NCBI RefSeq assembly: GCF_014648695.1
Contig: NZ_BMRP01000010.1
Location: 104,229 to 168,228, forward strand
DNA from: Streptomyces albospinus
GTDB taxonomy: Bacteria; Actinomycetota; Actinomycetes; Streptomycetales; Streptomycetaceae
Direction of reading: 5' to 3'
Length of the DNA: 64,000 nucleotides
A model generated the notes under the pieces. The model saw nothing but the letters and a program-made list of their open reading frames with translations, made no database searches and was not told where the DNA came from. How positions within the stretch are numbered: position 1 is the stretch's first letter; each line of letters starts with the position of its first letter. The position numbers were made by a program, and so were the translations under genes. Below are positions 50,363 through 59,297 of this stretch, one piece after another.

Positions 50363-51952
50363 ATGAACCGTCGCCGGGCTTTCCGGGTCGGTCTGGCCAC
50401 CCTCAGCATGCTGTCGTTGTCGTCCGCGCTGCCCGCCGCCGCGCAGCCGGCCAACTCCTCCGTCCCACCACCGCGTTCCGCACGTCTGCTGACCGCGGCC
50501 GAAGCGCGCACCGCCGCCTATCTGAATTCCGTTCGCCAGGACCCGGCGCGGCTGCGCAGCTTCTTCCTGCACCTGCCGAAGGGCGGTGATCTGCACAACC
50601 ACCTCTCCGGCGCCGTCCCCACCGAGTACCTGATCACGCTCGCCGCCGAGGACGGACTGTGCATCGACGAAAAGACGATGACGGCGGTCGCACCGCGCTG
50701 CGGGCAGGGCAAGCGGCCGGCGGCGGACGCCCGGACCGACCGGGCGTTCCACGACGCACTGGTGCGCGCCTGGTCCATGGCGGACTTCCCGCAGGGACAG
50801 TCCGGCCACGACCACTTCTTCGACACCTTCGGCAAGTTCGGTGAGGTGACCTGGCGCCACCGCGGAAAGCTGCTGTCGAAGGTCGCCGACGACATCGTCG
50901 GCCAGAACCAGTTCTACCTGGAGACGCTGACCACCCCTGCCTCCGAGGAGGCCAAGAAGGTTGCCGACCAGGCCCGTTGGGACGGCGACTTCGACCGTAT
51001 GCACAGGGCTCTGGTCGCCGACGGCAAGCTGGACCGCCTGGTGGCCACGGCCCGCAAGGAAGCCGACGAGGCCGACGCCGAGTTCCGTACGGCTTCCCGC
51101 TGCGGTACCTCCCACCCCGCCCCGGGCTGCCGCCTGACCGTGCGCTGGAACTCCCAGGTCAGTCGCGGCAGCAGCCCAGAGCGGGTCTTCACACAGATTG
51201 AACTCGGCATGCGCCTGGCCGAGCGGGACGGGCGGTTCACCGCGGTCAACCTGGTCCAGCCCGAGGACGGCGAAATCGCCCTGCGCGACTACACCCTCCA
51301 GATGCGGATGCTCGCCTACCTGCACCGCACGTATCCGCGCGCCCACATCACCCTGCACGCGGGCGAGTTGTGGCCGGGCCTGGCCAAGCCGGAAGACCTG
51401 AAGTTCCACATCGACGAGGCCGTCGACATCGCCCAGGCCGAACGTATCGGCCACGGCGTCGACCTCGTCCACGAGGACGACTGGCGGCAGTTGGCACGCA
51501 CCATGGCCGACCGACAGGTGGCCGTCGAGGTGCCGTTCACCAGCAACGCCCAGATCCTCGGCGTGAAGGGAGCCGAGCACCCCTTCACCACCTACCGCGC
51601 ATACGGGGTGCCGATCGTGCTGGCCACCGACGACCCCGGCATCTCCCGCATAGGCATCTCCCACGAGTACCAGTACGCGTCCACGACGTACCACCTCGGC
51701 TACGGCGAACTGAAGGACCTGGCCCGCGCCTCGCTCCAGTATTCCTTCCTGCCCGGCCGCAGCCTGTGGCAGGTCACCCCGACCCGTTACGGCTACCACC
51801 CGGTCGCCGCCTGCCGCGGACAGCTCCCCGGCAGGGGAACCCCCGGCGCCGCCTGCCGCCACCTGCTCGCGTCCAGCGCCAAGGCAGCCGTCGAATGGCG
51901 CCAGGAAACCGCTTTCGCCTCCTTCGAGCGGAAGTTCACCACCCGCCACTGA
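50363..51952 (+). CDS. Secreted adenosine deaminase (ADGF-like)
   Basis: 529 residues, ATG 50363. An Arg-rich N-terminus MNRRRAFRVGLATLSMLSLS with a signal-like core ending PAAAQ suggests export, possibly by Tat. The (beta/alpha)8 deaminase carries zinc ligands His78/His80 in KGGDLHNHLSGAVP, HAGELWPGL, the RIGHGVDLV motif, and ATDDPGISRIG with the catalytic Asp pair. A ~100-residue N-terminal extension and size match ADGF/CECR1-type secreted deaminases rather than cytosolic Add. It would convert extracellular adenosine to inosine, for purine and nitrogen salvage or to affect neighbours (inference). Confidence 0.9.
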   Translation: MNRRRAFRVGLATLSMLSLSSALPAAAQPANSSVPPPRSARLLTAAEARTAAYLNSVRQDPARLRSFFLHLPKGGDLHNHLSGAVPTEYLITLAAEDGLCIDEKTMTAVAPRCGQGKRPAADARTDRAFHDALVRAWSMADFPQGQSGHDHFFDTFGKFGEVTWRHRGKLLSKVADDIVGQNQFYLETLTTPASEEAKKVADQARWDGDFDRMHRALVADGKLDRLVATARKEADEADAEFRTASRCGTSHPAPGCRLTVRWNSQVSRGSSPERVFTQIELGMRLAERDGRFTAVNLVQPEDGEIALRDYTLQMRMLAYLHRTYPRAHITLHAGELWPGLAKPEDLKFHIDEAVDIAQAERIGHGVDLVHEDDWRQLARTMADRQVAVEVPFTSNAQILGVKGAEHPFTTYRAYGVPIVLATDDPGISRIGISHEYQYASTTYHLGYGELKDLARASLQYSFLPGRSLWQVTPTRYGYHPVAACRGQLPGRGTPGAACRHLLASSAKAAVEWRQETAFASFERKFTTRH

Positions 51953-51978
51953 CCTGCCACCGCTGACCGCGGTCCCTC

Positions 51979-52018
51979 CGGCCTCGGTGCCCCGTTCGCA
52001 CACAGGGCACCGAGGCCG
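51979..52018. terminator. Bidirectional terminator, 14-bp stem
   Basis: CGGCCTCGGTGCCC and its exact complement flank a 12-base loop between the convergent deaminase and acylphosphatase genes. Confidence 0.8.
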
Positions 52019-52025
52019 TGCGCCC

Positions 52026-52307
52026 TCACATGCGCGGTGTGGGCCGGACCTCGAAGCCGCTCAGCCGTTCCGGCTCCTCGTCCCGTACCTCGACCTTCTC
52101 CACGTCCGCGGCCGGTGGCCCCTGGTGTGCCCAGTCGACCATCTGCGCGACGCGGTCCTCGTCTCCCTCGAAGACCGCCTCGACGTTCCCGTCGGGCAGA
52201 TTGCGCACCCACCCGGAGACGCGGCACTCAAGAGCGTTCTGACGGCAGGTGTCCCTGAAGAAGACGCCCTGCACCCGTCCGGACACGATCACGTGCTTCC
52301 TCACCAT
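52026..52307 (-). CDS. acyP: Acylphosphatase
   Basis: 93 residues. The signature VIVSGRVQGVFFRDTCRQNA holds catalytic Arg18; Asn36 is in GWVRNLPDGNVEAVFEG. It hydrolyses acyl phosphates such as acetyl or carbamoyl phosphate in the cytosol. Length is standard; it is monocistronic and convergent with the deaminase gene. Confidence 0.95.
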   Translation of the reverse strand: MVRKHVIVSGRVQGVFFRDTCRQNALECRVSGWVRNLPDGNVEAVFEGDEDRVAQMVDWAHQGPPAADVEKVEVRDEEPERLSGFEVRPTPRM

Positions 52308-52462
52308 GGGCAGGACTGTAGATCAAGGGCCGGGCCAGGGAACGACGATTGCGTCCGGCATGCCTTGGCCTCATTCAGGAGCCGAGGCATTCGCAGTAGC
52401 CGCCGCCGGCCCGGCCCGGCGGCTGCGGCCCGGGGGAATGGGGGCCGGCCGGTGACGGAACG

Positions 52463-52840
52463 TCACCCCTGTGTGGTCACCGGCTTCACATGTTTGGCGT
52501 AGGCGGCATCGAGGTCCCGGACTTCGACGGAGGCATGGACCGTGAGGTCCGTAGCCGCCGCCGTGTGGCTGCGTACCAAGTCGAGGACGGCCTGGCCCAG
52601 CGCCGTTCTGGTCTCCGTGGTGCGGCCCGGGAGGATCGCGAAGTCCACGTGAATCAGGGCCTGTTGGGGTTCGTCGTGGGCGATGACGACGTCGTCGACG
52701 CAGCGGAAGCGGGTCTTGCAGCTCTCGACAGTTATACCGTCGACCGTTTTCGCGGCGAGCGCGTGCAGTTCGTGGGCGAAGCGGCGGCGGTCCAGTACCT
52801 CCCGCAGCGTCGCGTCGTGGTCGACGAGGATGTGCGGCAT
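52463..52840 (-). CDS. 5-carboxymethyl-2-hydroxymuconate isomerase family protein
   Basis: 125 residues from ATG 52840, with GGAG upstream; the frame is open further 5' but there runs into a repeat. The N-terminus MPHILVDHDATL places Pro2 (Pro1 after Met removal) as catalytic base, as in the CHMI/tautomerase fold; DVVIAHDEPQQALIHVDFAI is the strand-helix core. CHMI acts in homoprotocatechuate degradation, but no other gene of that pathway is here, so the real substrate may differ. Confidence 0.85.
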   Translation of the reverse strand: MPHILVDHDATLREVLDRRRFAHELHALAAKTVDGITVESCKTRFRCVDDVVIAHDEPQQALIHVDFAILPGRTTETRTALGQAVLDLVRSHTAAATDLTVHASVEVRDLDAAYAKHVKPVTTQG

Positions 52841-52955
52841 AGGGGTCTCCTCCCGGGCGTGGAACCAACAGGCAGATGTGGACCGTTTCCGGTCGTTCCC
52901 GTCGATTGCGAGCAGGTGCAGGTAGGCGCAGGCAGTTGTGAAGGAAAACCCTAAC

Positions 52956-52982
52956 GGACTGGACGGACTGAGTGGACTGAAG
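52956..52982. repeat. 9-bp imperfect repeat (GGACTGxxx)
   Basis: ggactggac, ggactgagt, ggactgaag, then ggatggaac: three to four units in the divergent spacer before the double-GNAT gene. Confidence 0.7.
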
Positions 52983-53193
52983 GGATGGAACCAACCGCCC
53001 ATCCTTGGTGATTGGGGTCATCCTCGGCCCGCGGCACAACGTGTGTACAGCGTGGCCCGGCAACCGTTCCGCTCGGGTACATCCTGCTTGGGTGACATAC
53101 GCAGTGCGTCCATTGAACCTGCCGGGCCTCGACGGAACACTGTCGCGGTGCCGCACCAGTCCGTGGCAGGTTCACCAACCCGGGAGTGCCCTG

Positions 53194-54102
53194 ATGCCAG
53201 ATCTCATGCCACTGCTTCCTCCGGGTTACGAGGGGCGTCCCGCGACCGCTGACGATGTCGCTGCGATCCATGGCTTGATCGCTGCCTGCGAGCGTGAACG
53301 GAACGGACGGGTACACGCCGATCCCGGCGGCATCGCTGCCGACCTCGGCAGACCGGGCATGGTCATGGAATCGGACACCGTGCTGATCCACGACCAGGCG
53401 GGGCATGTGGCCGCCTGGGCCTGGGTGAACCGGCGCTCGGAGGTGGACGTCCATCCCGAGCACCGAGGGCGTGGCCTGGGTGCCGCACTGCTGGAGTGGG
53501 CCGAGCGCCGGGCACGGCAGGCGGGTGACGAGCGGATTGTCCAGACCGTGCCGGACGACGATGTGCACGCCGGCGCACTCCTGTGCTCCCGCGGATACGA
53601 GCGGTTGGTGACGTCCTGGTTGCTGGAGTTCGTGATGTCTGACGAGCCGATGCCGCCCGAGCCACCCACGGGCATCACGGTTCGGCCGTTCCGCCAGGGC
53701 GACGAACACGACGCACACGTGCTCATCGAGGATGCCTTCGACGAATGGCAGCCGCGGCGCAAGTCGTACGAGGAATGGGCCCAGCACACCGTCGAACGAC
53801 CCGCGTTCGCCCCGACCATGTCGGCACTGGCGTTCGTCGGCGATCACATGGTCGGTGCCGCGATGTCGTTGGACCTCCCCGAAGCCGGTGAAGGCTACAT
53901 CGAGCAGGTCGCGGTACACCGCGACCACCGCAACCGAGGCGTCGCCCGACTGCTCCTGATCCACGCCTTCCGCGCCTTCCACCGGCAAGGCCGGCGAACC
54001 TGCACCCTCTGGACCCACTCCGACACCGACGCGCTCGCCCTGTACCTGCACGTGGGCATGGAAATCGGCCGCAGCTCCACGGTGTTCCGAAAGGAGCTGT
54101 AG
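53194..54102 (+). CDS. Protein with two GNAT acetyltransferase domains
   Basis: 302 residues, ATG 53194 eight bases after GGAG. The first domain is about 8-150 (VDVHPEHRGRGLGAALLEWA), the second about 155-300 (EQVAVHRDHRNRGVARLLLI, HAFRAFHRQGRRTCTLWTHS). Both acetyl-CoA loops (R/QxxGxG/A) are intact. The arrangement resembles mycothiol synthase MshD and similar double-GNAT proteins, but the substrate is unknown. It is monocistronic. Confidence 0.9.
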   Translation: MPDLMPLLPPGYEGRPATADDVAAIHGLIAACERERNGRVHADPGGIAADLGRPGMVMESDTVLIHDQAGHVAAWAWVNRRSEVDVHPEHRGRGLGAALLEWAERRARQAGDERIVQTVPDDDVHAGALLCSRGYERLVTSWLLEFVMSDEPMPPEPPTGITVRPFRQGDEHDAHVLIEDAFDEWQPRRKSYEEWAQHTVERPAFAPTMSALAFVGDHMVGAAMSLDLPEAGEGYIEQVAVHRDHRNRGVARLLLIHAFRAFHRQGRRTCTLWTHSDTDALALYLHVGMEIGRSSTVFRKEL

Positions 54103-54680
54103 ACCGACGAACTGCCGCGCTTGCGCAAGGTCGCCGACGCCGGCTCATGGTGATTCGGTTCGGACGGTTGCCGAAGCAGCGGCGGGAAACGTCTCTGACC
54201 TGCGCGGAAGGCTGCCCCGAGACTGAGGGGGTGGGGAGGGGGCGACCACCGCTCGTTACGAGGTCGAGCTTGCGTCCCGTGATCGATGCTCTGGCGTCCG
54301 GTGAGTCGACGTTTGGAGCTCCTGCGGAGGCAGTTGCCGATCCACGACAGCCGTAAGGCGGGACAGGACACCTGGCGAGCCGGGGGGGCTGTCCGCCCAC
54401 CCCAGGACTCATGGCGACTGCGGCGCGGGCACTGCCTCCGGTGGATGAGGGAGCCGCTCACCGTGCTGCGGGTCGCGCGGCAAGGGGAACGGCTGCTCGG
54501 CTGTGCGGGCCAGTATGGGATCGGTGAGGCCGGCCGGTGCCGCCACCCTCGCGGTGATCGCGCAGGATGGATCTCGTGGGATTGCCTGTGGGCCCTGACC
54601 TCCACCGCTTCACAGGCAGGCCGCTTCGTGCGGTAGACGGCCCGTCGCCACCGAGACGCCGAACACTGAAGGAGAGCCAC
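54103..54680. other. Intergenic region without recognisable gene
   Basis: 578 bp. Immediately after the GNAT stop a short coding-like scrap (TDELPRLRKVADAGSW) ends in TGA at about 54153; otherwise nothing recognised. Confidence 0.4.
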
Positions 54681-55082
54681 ATGCCCGCAGAGAAGGATCT
54701 GGGCAAGCTGCTCGCTGACATGCGACCCGTGTTGAACCCTGGAGAGTACGTTTTCACCGTCGCCCCCGGTGGTCCCGTCCCGCCAGGCATCCGCCCCGTC
54801 GTCACCGTCGCCGAGGAAGAAGGACTGACGCTCGTCCTGCCCAGGCAGGACGCCGACCGGGCAGGTCTCGCCTACGACTATGTCGCCGGCTGGGTAACAC
54901 TGCGTGTGCACTCCGCCCTGGATGCCGTCGGCCTCACCGCGGCCGTCGCCGCGGCGTTGGCCCGGGCCGGGATCAGCTGCAATGTGGTCGCCGGCTTCCA
55001 CCACGACCACCTGTTCGTTCCCCACGACAGCACCGCCCGCGCGCTCGCCGTACTGGAGGAACTGGCCGACGGCGGCCGGTGA
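54681..55082 (+). CDS. ACT-domain protein (CASTOR/ACT_7-like)
   Basis: 133 residues, ATG 54681 after AAGGAGAG. Two ACT-like halves: LADMRPVLNPGEYVFTVAPG with VVTVAEEEGLTLVLPRQDAD, and GWVTLRVHSALDAVGLTAAV with ISCNVVAGFHHDHLFVPHDS. Such small proteins bind amino acids and are thought to be regulatory; the ligand is unknown. The APC permease at 56568 is not adjacent enough to call an operon. Confidence 0.88.
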   Translation: MPAEKDLGKLLADMRPVLNPGEYVFTVAPGGPVPPGIRPVVTVAEEEGLTLVLPRQDADRAGLAYDYVAGWVTLRVHSALDAVGLTAAVAAALARAGISCNVVAGFHHDHLFVPHDSTARALAVLEELADGGR

Positions 55083-55271
55083 ACCGGTGCCCCTGATGTC
55101 GGCAGTGTGGCCGTGCCCGTTTCTGGCAGCTGAGTCGACCATGCCCATCGGACATTGCCCGGCGCCGTTCGGCCCTGGCCGCAGCCCGCTTGTCAGAGGC
55201 GTGTGGAACACTCGCCGTCGCTGTTCGAGCAAGGGGCCGAACAAGCGCTACATCTAGGGGGATTGGCTTCC

Positions 55272-55757
55272 ATGAGCGTGAGCATTGCGTTCATCAGCGC
55301 GACAACGGAGGAGCTGGACAGGGCGGAGAACGACCCGAGTTGGGCCGATGAGTACATCTACGAGCTGTACGACAGCGACGACCACTCGATGCCGGATCGC
55401 CCCCGCGGTGGCCCGAGTAAGGCGTGGGCCGGTCTGCAATTCCTTCTCGACGAGACGGATGTGGAACTCGAGTTCCTGATGGACGGGTTCCCGATCTTGG
55501 AGGACGGCACCCTTTTCGGGTGGTCTGTGGAGCAGATTGAGAGCGTGGCAGGGCAGCTGCGGGCGACTCCGTGGGAGGAATTGGCGGCCCACTACGACCC
55601 GGAACAGATGACGAAGGAGGAGGTGTACCCCAACACCTGGCGGCTCGACCCGGAGGGAGAGCTGGACTGGCTGGAGCGCTCCTATGAGGAACTTGTCGCA
55701 TTCTTCGCGGAGGCCGCCGAGGGTGGATATGGGGCGTTCATGAGCTTCAGCTTCTAG
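55272..55757 (+). CDS. DUF1877 (YfbM) family protein
   Basis: 161 residues, acidic, no signal or membrane helix. The family pattern is clear: KAWAGLQFLLDETDVELEFL, GTLFGWSVEQIESVAGQLRA, TPWEELAAHYDPEQMTKEEV, YPNTWRL and the C-terminal LERSYEELVAFFAEAAEGGY. Function unknown; relatives occur near immunity or toxin genes but no toxin is visible here. Confidence 0.88.
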   Translation: MSVSIAFISATTEELDRAENDPSWADEYIYELYDSDDHSMPDRPRGGPSKAWAGLQFLLDETDVELEFLMDGFPILEDGTLFGWSVEQIESVAGQLRATPWEELAAHYDPEQMTKEEVYPNTWRLDPEGELDWLERSYEELVAFFAEAAEGGYGAFMSFSF

Positions 55758-56239
55758 GCTCGGAGTCTGCGCGTACCGGATCCGCAGGTCCGCCCCCTTC
55801 TGGCAGGCCGGGAACGAACTGCGCGCCATCCACTCCACGCGCTGTCTCCTCCGGAACAAGGGAAGGCCCGCTCGGCCCGGCTCTGGCCCGGCCGAGCGGT
55901 GCCCCGCCCGCCGTGGCGCGACCTGCCCGGCTGTGGGTCACCAGAGTCGTCGGTCCGATCCGGGCAGGGCATCGCTCCGCGCCATCGGACAGGCCCTGGC
56001 GAGCCGGGACGAAGCCCGAGGTGAGCGCCGCCGGGCTCGGTGAATCATGGACGGAGCGGGGCCGTGGCCACGAATGTGCCCAGGTCACGCTGTCGATGGG
56101 GGGATGGGCTGTCGCGGCGCCCTATGACCACATGGGGCGCCCGCCGGCTCCGGAACGCGCCGAGGTGCACATCGCACCGGGCCGGCCTGCTTCCGGCCGG
56201 GGGCGGCGACCGCAAATGCCGTCTGTATCAGGCGACTTG
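55758..56239. other. Intergenic region without recognisable gene
   Basis: 482 bp after the DUF1877 gene. A modest hairpin (GCTCGGCC / GGCCGAGC, 55870-55897) may terminate that gene. No coding signal. Confidence 0.4.
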
Positions 56240-56567
56240 ACGGAGAATGAGTTCGGCAATCGGGCCCGTAATTGCGGCGGATAGCTGCGCTAAATCGGAG
56301 TTCTTCGATTGGAAAGATCAATTCTCACCCCCCGTCGCGCTGGCAGCCGCTCGGAGAATCGAGGGCGATATTGTGCCGGCCTCCCCGAACCCGCCGATTT
56401 ATCCCGCCATCCATCCCACCGGGTATCTCGGCAGTGGCGGCCACAGGCGGCGGATATATTTTTCGGAGAAAGTAATATTCAGGTAAGGACTCTTTGTCTA
56501 TCCGTAAGCGCTCTTTACTCTGAGGTGATTTTTCCGGCAAGCCCTGTGCTTTTTTGAAAGGCGCCGC
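56240..56567 (+). promoter_or_regulatory. AT-rich promoter/leader region of the APC permease
   Basis: About 330 bp markedly poorer in GC than the rest of the window, with several A/T runs (atatttttcgg, gatttttcc, cttttttgaaagg) just before the permease. GAAAGG is the Shine-Dalgarno, six bases from the ATG. The run of A/U-rich segments could be a regulated 5' UTR. I could not match it to a known riboswitch. Confidence 0.4.
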
Positions 56568-58205
56568 ATGGTAAGCGTTGACGAGTTTGCTCCCCAGAAG
56601 GCACGCGACCCCAGCTCACTCCGCCGGGAGGTGGGGCTGATCGGCCTGATGTGGGCCTCGGTCGGTTCGATCATTGGATCCGGCTGGCTGTACGGAGCCC
56701 AGAAGGCCGTCGTTGTGGCGGGTCCGGCCGCGATGATCTCCTGGGGCATCGGTGCGGTCGCAGTTGTCCTCCTGGCACTGGTGCACGCCGAGCTCGGCGG
56801 CCTCTTCCCGGTGGCCGGCGGTACGGCGCGGTATCCGCACTACGCCTTCGGTGGCCTGGCCGGTATGTCCTTCGGCTGGTTCTCCTGGCTCCAGGCCGCG
56901 ACCGTGGCCCCGATCGAGGTCGAGGCCATGATCGGCTACGCCGGCCACTGGTCATGGGCCCAGGGCCTCCAGCACGCGAACGGAACCCTGACGCCGAGCG
57001 GCTTCGTTGTCGCACTCGTTCTCATGGCGATCTTCGTCGCTGTGAACTTCCTCGGTGTGAAGGTGCTCACGCACACCAACAGCGCCGCGACCTGGTGGAA
57101 GATCGCCGTACCCCTCGGGGCGATCTTCGTCATCGCGGCGACCAACTTCCACCCGCACAACTTCACCTCCCACGGCTTCGCCCCGTTCGGCGCCAAGGGT
57201 GTGCTCAGTGCGATCAGCACCAGCGGCATCATCTTCGCGCTGCTCGGCTTCGAGCAGGCCATCCAGCTCGCGGGCGAGAGCCGCAACCCCAAGCGCGACC
57301 TGCCGCGCGCCACGATCGGCTCGGTCGCGATCGGCGCGGTGATCTACACCCTGCTCCAGGTCGTCTACATCGGCGCCCTGCCGCTGGCCTCCTTCGCGCA
57401 CGGCTGGGCCAAGCTGAACTACGCCGGCATCAGCGGCCCGTGGGCCGGTCTGGCCACCGTGGTGGGCCTGGGCTGGCTGGGCTGGGTCCTGTACGCCGAC
57501 GCCATCATCTCCCCCGGTGGCACCGGCCTGATCTACACGACCACGACCTCGCGCATCTCCTACGGCCTGAGCAAGAACGGCTATGCACCGCGAGTATTCG
57601 AGAAGACCGATGCCCGCGGCGTGCCGTGGTTCGGCCTGATCATCTCCTTCGTGACCGGCGTGATCTGCTTCCTGCCCTTCCCGAGCTGGCAGCAGCTGGT
57701 GTCCTTCATCACGTCGGCGAGTGTGCTGATGTACGCGGGCGCGCCACTGGCATTCGGTGTGTTCCGTGACCGTCTGCCGCACCACCAGCGTCCCTACCGA
57801 CTGCGTGGCGGCAGCGTCATCTCGCCGCTGTCCTTCGTCGTCGCGAGCCTGATCATCTACTGGGCCGGCTGGGACACCCTGGAGCGGCTCGGCTGGGCGA
57901 TCATCATCGGCTACGTCCTGCTCGGCAGCTACGCCGTGTACGCGACGAAGAAGGGGCTGTCGAACGCTCCGCGGCTGGACTGGAAGGCCGCGCGCTGGCT
58001 TCCGGTGTACCTGATCGGTCTGGGCCTGATCTCCTGGCAGGGCGGCTTCGGCGGCAAGGGCCACATCCCGCTCTGGTGGGACATGGTGATCATCACGGTG
58101 TTCTCGCTGGGGATCTACTACTGGGCCCGTGCTACCGCCATGTCGGTCGAGGCGATCGAGCAGAACATCGAGGAGGTAGCGGTCGTGGACGAGGGCGGTC
58201 ACTGA
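56568..58205 (+). CDS. APC-superfamily amino-acid permease
   Basis: 545 residues with 12 or more membrane helices. The first helix has the substrate-binding Gly motif LMWASVGSIIGSGWLYGAQK; helix 3 region is FGGLAGMSFGWFSWLQAATV; further IFALLGFEQAIQLAGESRNP. The C-terminal cytoplasmic tail is acidic. The family moves amino acids with protons into the cell; E. coli YcaM/YjeM-like and aspartate-proton symporters are relatives. It is monocistronic, with an AT-rich leader and a strong terminator, so it is an independently regulated uptake gene. Confidence 0.92.
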   Translation: MVSVDEFAPQKARDPSSLRREVGLIGLMWASVGSIIGSGWLYGAQKAVVVAGPAAMISWGIGAVAVVLLALVHAELGGLFPVAGGTARYPHYAFGGLAGMSFGWFSWLQAATVAPIEVEAMIGYAGHWSWAQGLQHANGTLTPSGFVVALVLMAIFVAVNFLGVKVLTHTNSAATWWKIAVPLGAIFVIAATNFHPHNFTSHGFAPFGAKGVLSAISTSGIIFALLGFEQAIQLAGESRNPKRDLPRATIGSVAIGAVIYTLLQVVYIGALPLASFAHGWAKLNYAGISGPWAGLATVVGLGWLGWVLYADAIISPGGTGLIYTTTTSRISYGLSKNGYAPRVFEKTDARGVPWFGLIISFVTGVICFLPFPSWQQLVSFITSASVLMYAGAPLAFGVFRDRLPHHQRPYRLRGGSVISPLSFVVASLIIYWAGWDTLERLGWAIIIGYVLLGSYAVYATKKGLSNAPRLDWKAARWLPVYLIGLGLISWQGGFGGKGHIPLWWDMVIITVFSLGIYYWARATAMSVEAIEQNIEEVAVVDEGGH

Positions 58206-58307
58206 CCCCGCAACCCCGTACCACGCCCTGGGGCACGGTCCGGCCGACCCGTTCGCGGCTCCCCCCAGCCGACGGCGGCCTGCCGGACGCGGACGCCCTG
58301 GTCCACA

Positions 58308-58341
58308 CACGCGGGCCCCGTTCCCAGACGGGGCCCGCGTG
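58308..58341 (+). terminator. Terminator with 14-bp stem and T-run
   Basis: CACGCGGGCCCCGT and its exact complement flank a 6-base loop, followed by gcgttttct, about 100 bp after the permease stop. Confidence 0.88.
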
Positions 58342-58795
58342 GCGTTTTCTGAGGAGACGTGCCTGCCGCGCCGGAGGCAGGGAGCCGGACCGCATCGCGC
58401 CTCAGCTTCTCCTGCGCACTCCCACGCACATCGATGCCTGCTGTGGGAAGCCGAGGAGGGTCCTGGCGCGGTCGCCTGTCCAGGCGCCGACGCAGCCCCC
58501 GGCGTCGTCGGCACTGCCTTGTTCTTCGTCGGCGACGGCAGCCGCGAACACGCTGACGACGACGCCCGCCCGATCCCGACGCACCGAGTAGCAGGCTCCG
58601 TGACCCGAACTCAGGGCAGTGGACGGGCAACTCCCTGCGGCCCACCACAGCACGGCCGGCGTCCAGGGACTCCGCGGTGTCTGCCAGGGTTCGCGACCCA
58701 GGCAGGTCCCGTCGGACATGCCTGGCGGCCCATGGCCTCGCGGCGGTGTCGGTGGGAGGTTGAAGGTGCTGGAACATGCGCTCTATGTCGGCGTG

Positions 58796-59100
58796 CCGTG
58801 GTGGGTCAGGTGCCGGGCGAGGCCGTGGTCCAGACGGCAGGTCTTCGCCGCGCGGTCTTGGAGATCCTCTCCAACGTTGGGGTATGCAGCCCGTCCGGTT
58901 GCCTGGGACGGCGATGGGGAACACGCCGTTCTCGTCCGTGATCCCGTTGCCGACCGACCGCGAGCCGGTGCCACGCCCGTTGAGTTCGGCGACCAGGTCC
59001 GGCAGGTCTGTCCGTACCACCACGGTCGGCTCGGCTTTGCCGGAGATGACCGAGCCCGGCACGACATCACGCTGACGGGCCGCATCGCCCTGAAGAGCCG
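58796..59100 (-). pseudogene. Unidentified decayed gene with frameshift
   Basis: A minus-strand frame reading VVPGSVISGKAEPTVVVRTD, LPDLVAELNGRGTGSRSVGN and GVFPIAVPGNRTG has strong third-position GC. It then needs a shift near 58885 to continue as EDLQDRAAKTCRLDHGLARH and a stop at 58796. It looks like the 3' part of a once real gene; family not recognised. Confidence 0.4.
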
Positions 59101-59297
59101 GACGCACAACGAGCATGCGTAGCGCGCGATCGACGAACGCCCTACTGCCTGGCAGCGGCACACCGGTCGAGGGTTCCGTTGCGCCGGATCAGCACGAACC
59201 ACCTGGTCTTCTCCAGCCGCTCCGGCCTGAGCACTGCCGCCGGGGGCGGGGCCACGTCCCCATGGGATGGGCCCCACCTGCACCGCAGCTGTGCGGG

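Larger units (their letters stand above)
58206..59297. other. Gene graveyard between the permease and the H1-like gene
   Basis: About 1.1 kb. Beyond the terminator at 58308, two minus-strand stretches have coding-like composition: about 58402-58600 (RDRAGVVVSVFAAAVADEEQ) and 58796-59100 (separate entry). I recognise no intact gene. Confidence 0.45.

Noticed and set aside
56240..56567. Known riboswitch (for example c-di-AMP or glycine) before the permease
   Set aside because: I could not find the conserved core sequences of those classes, so only an unspecified leader is reported.
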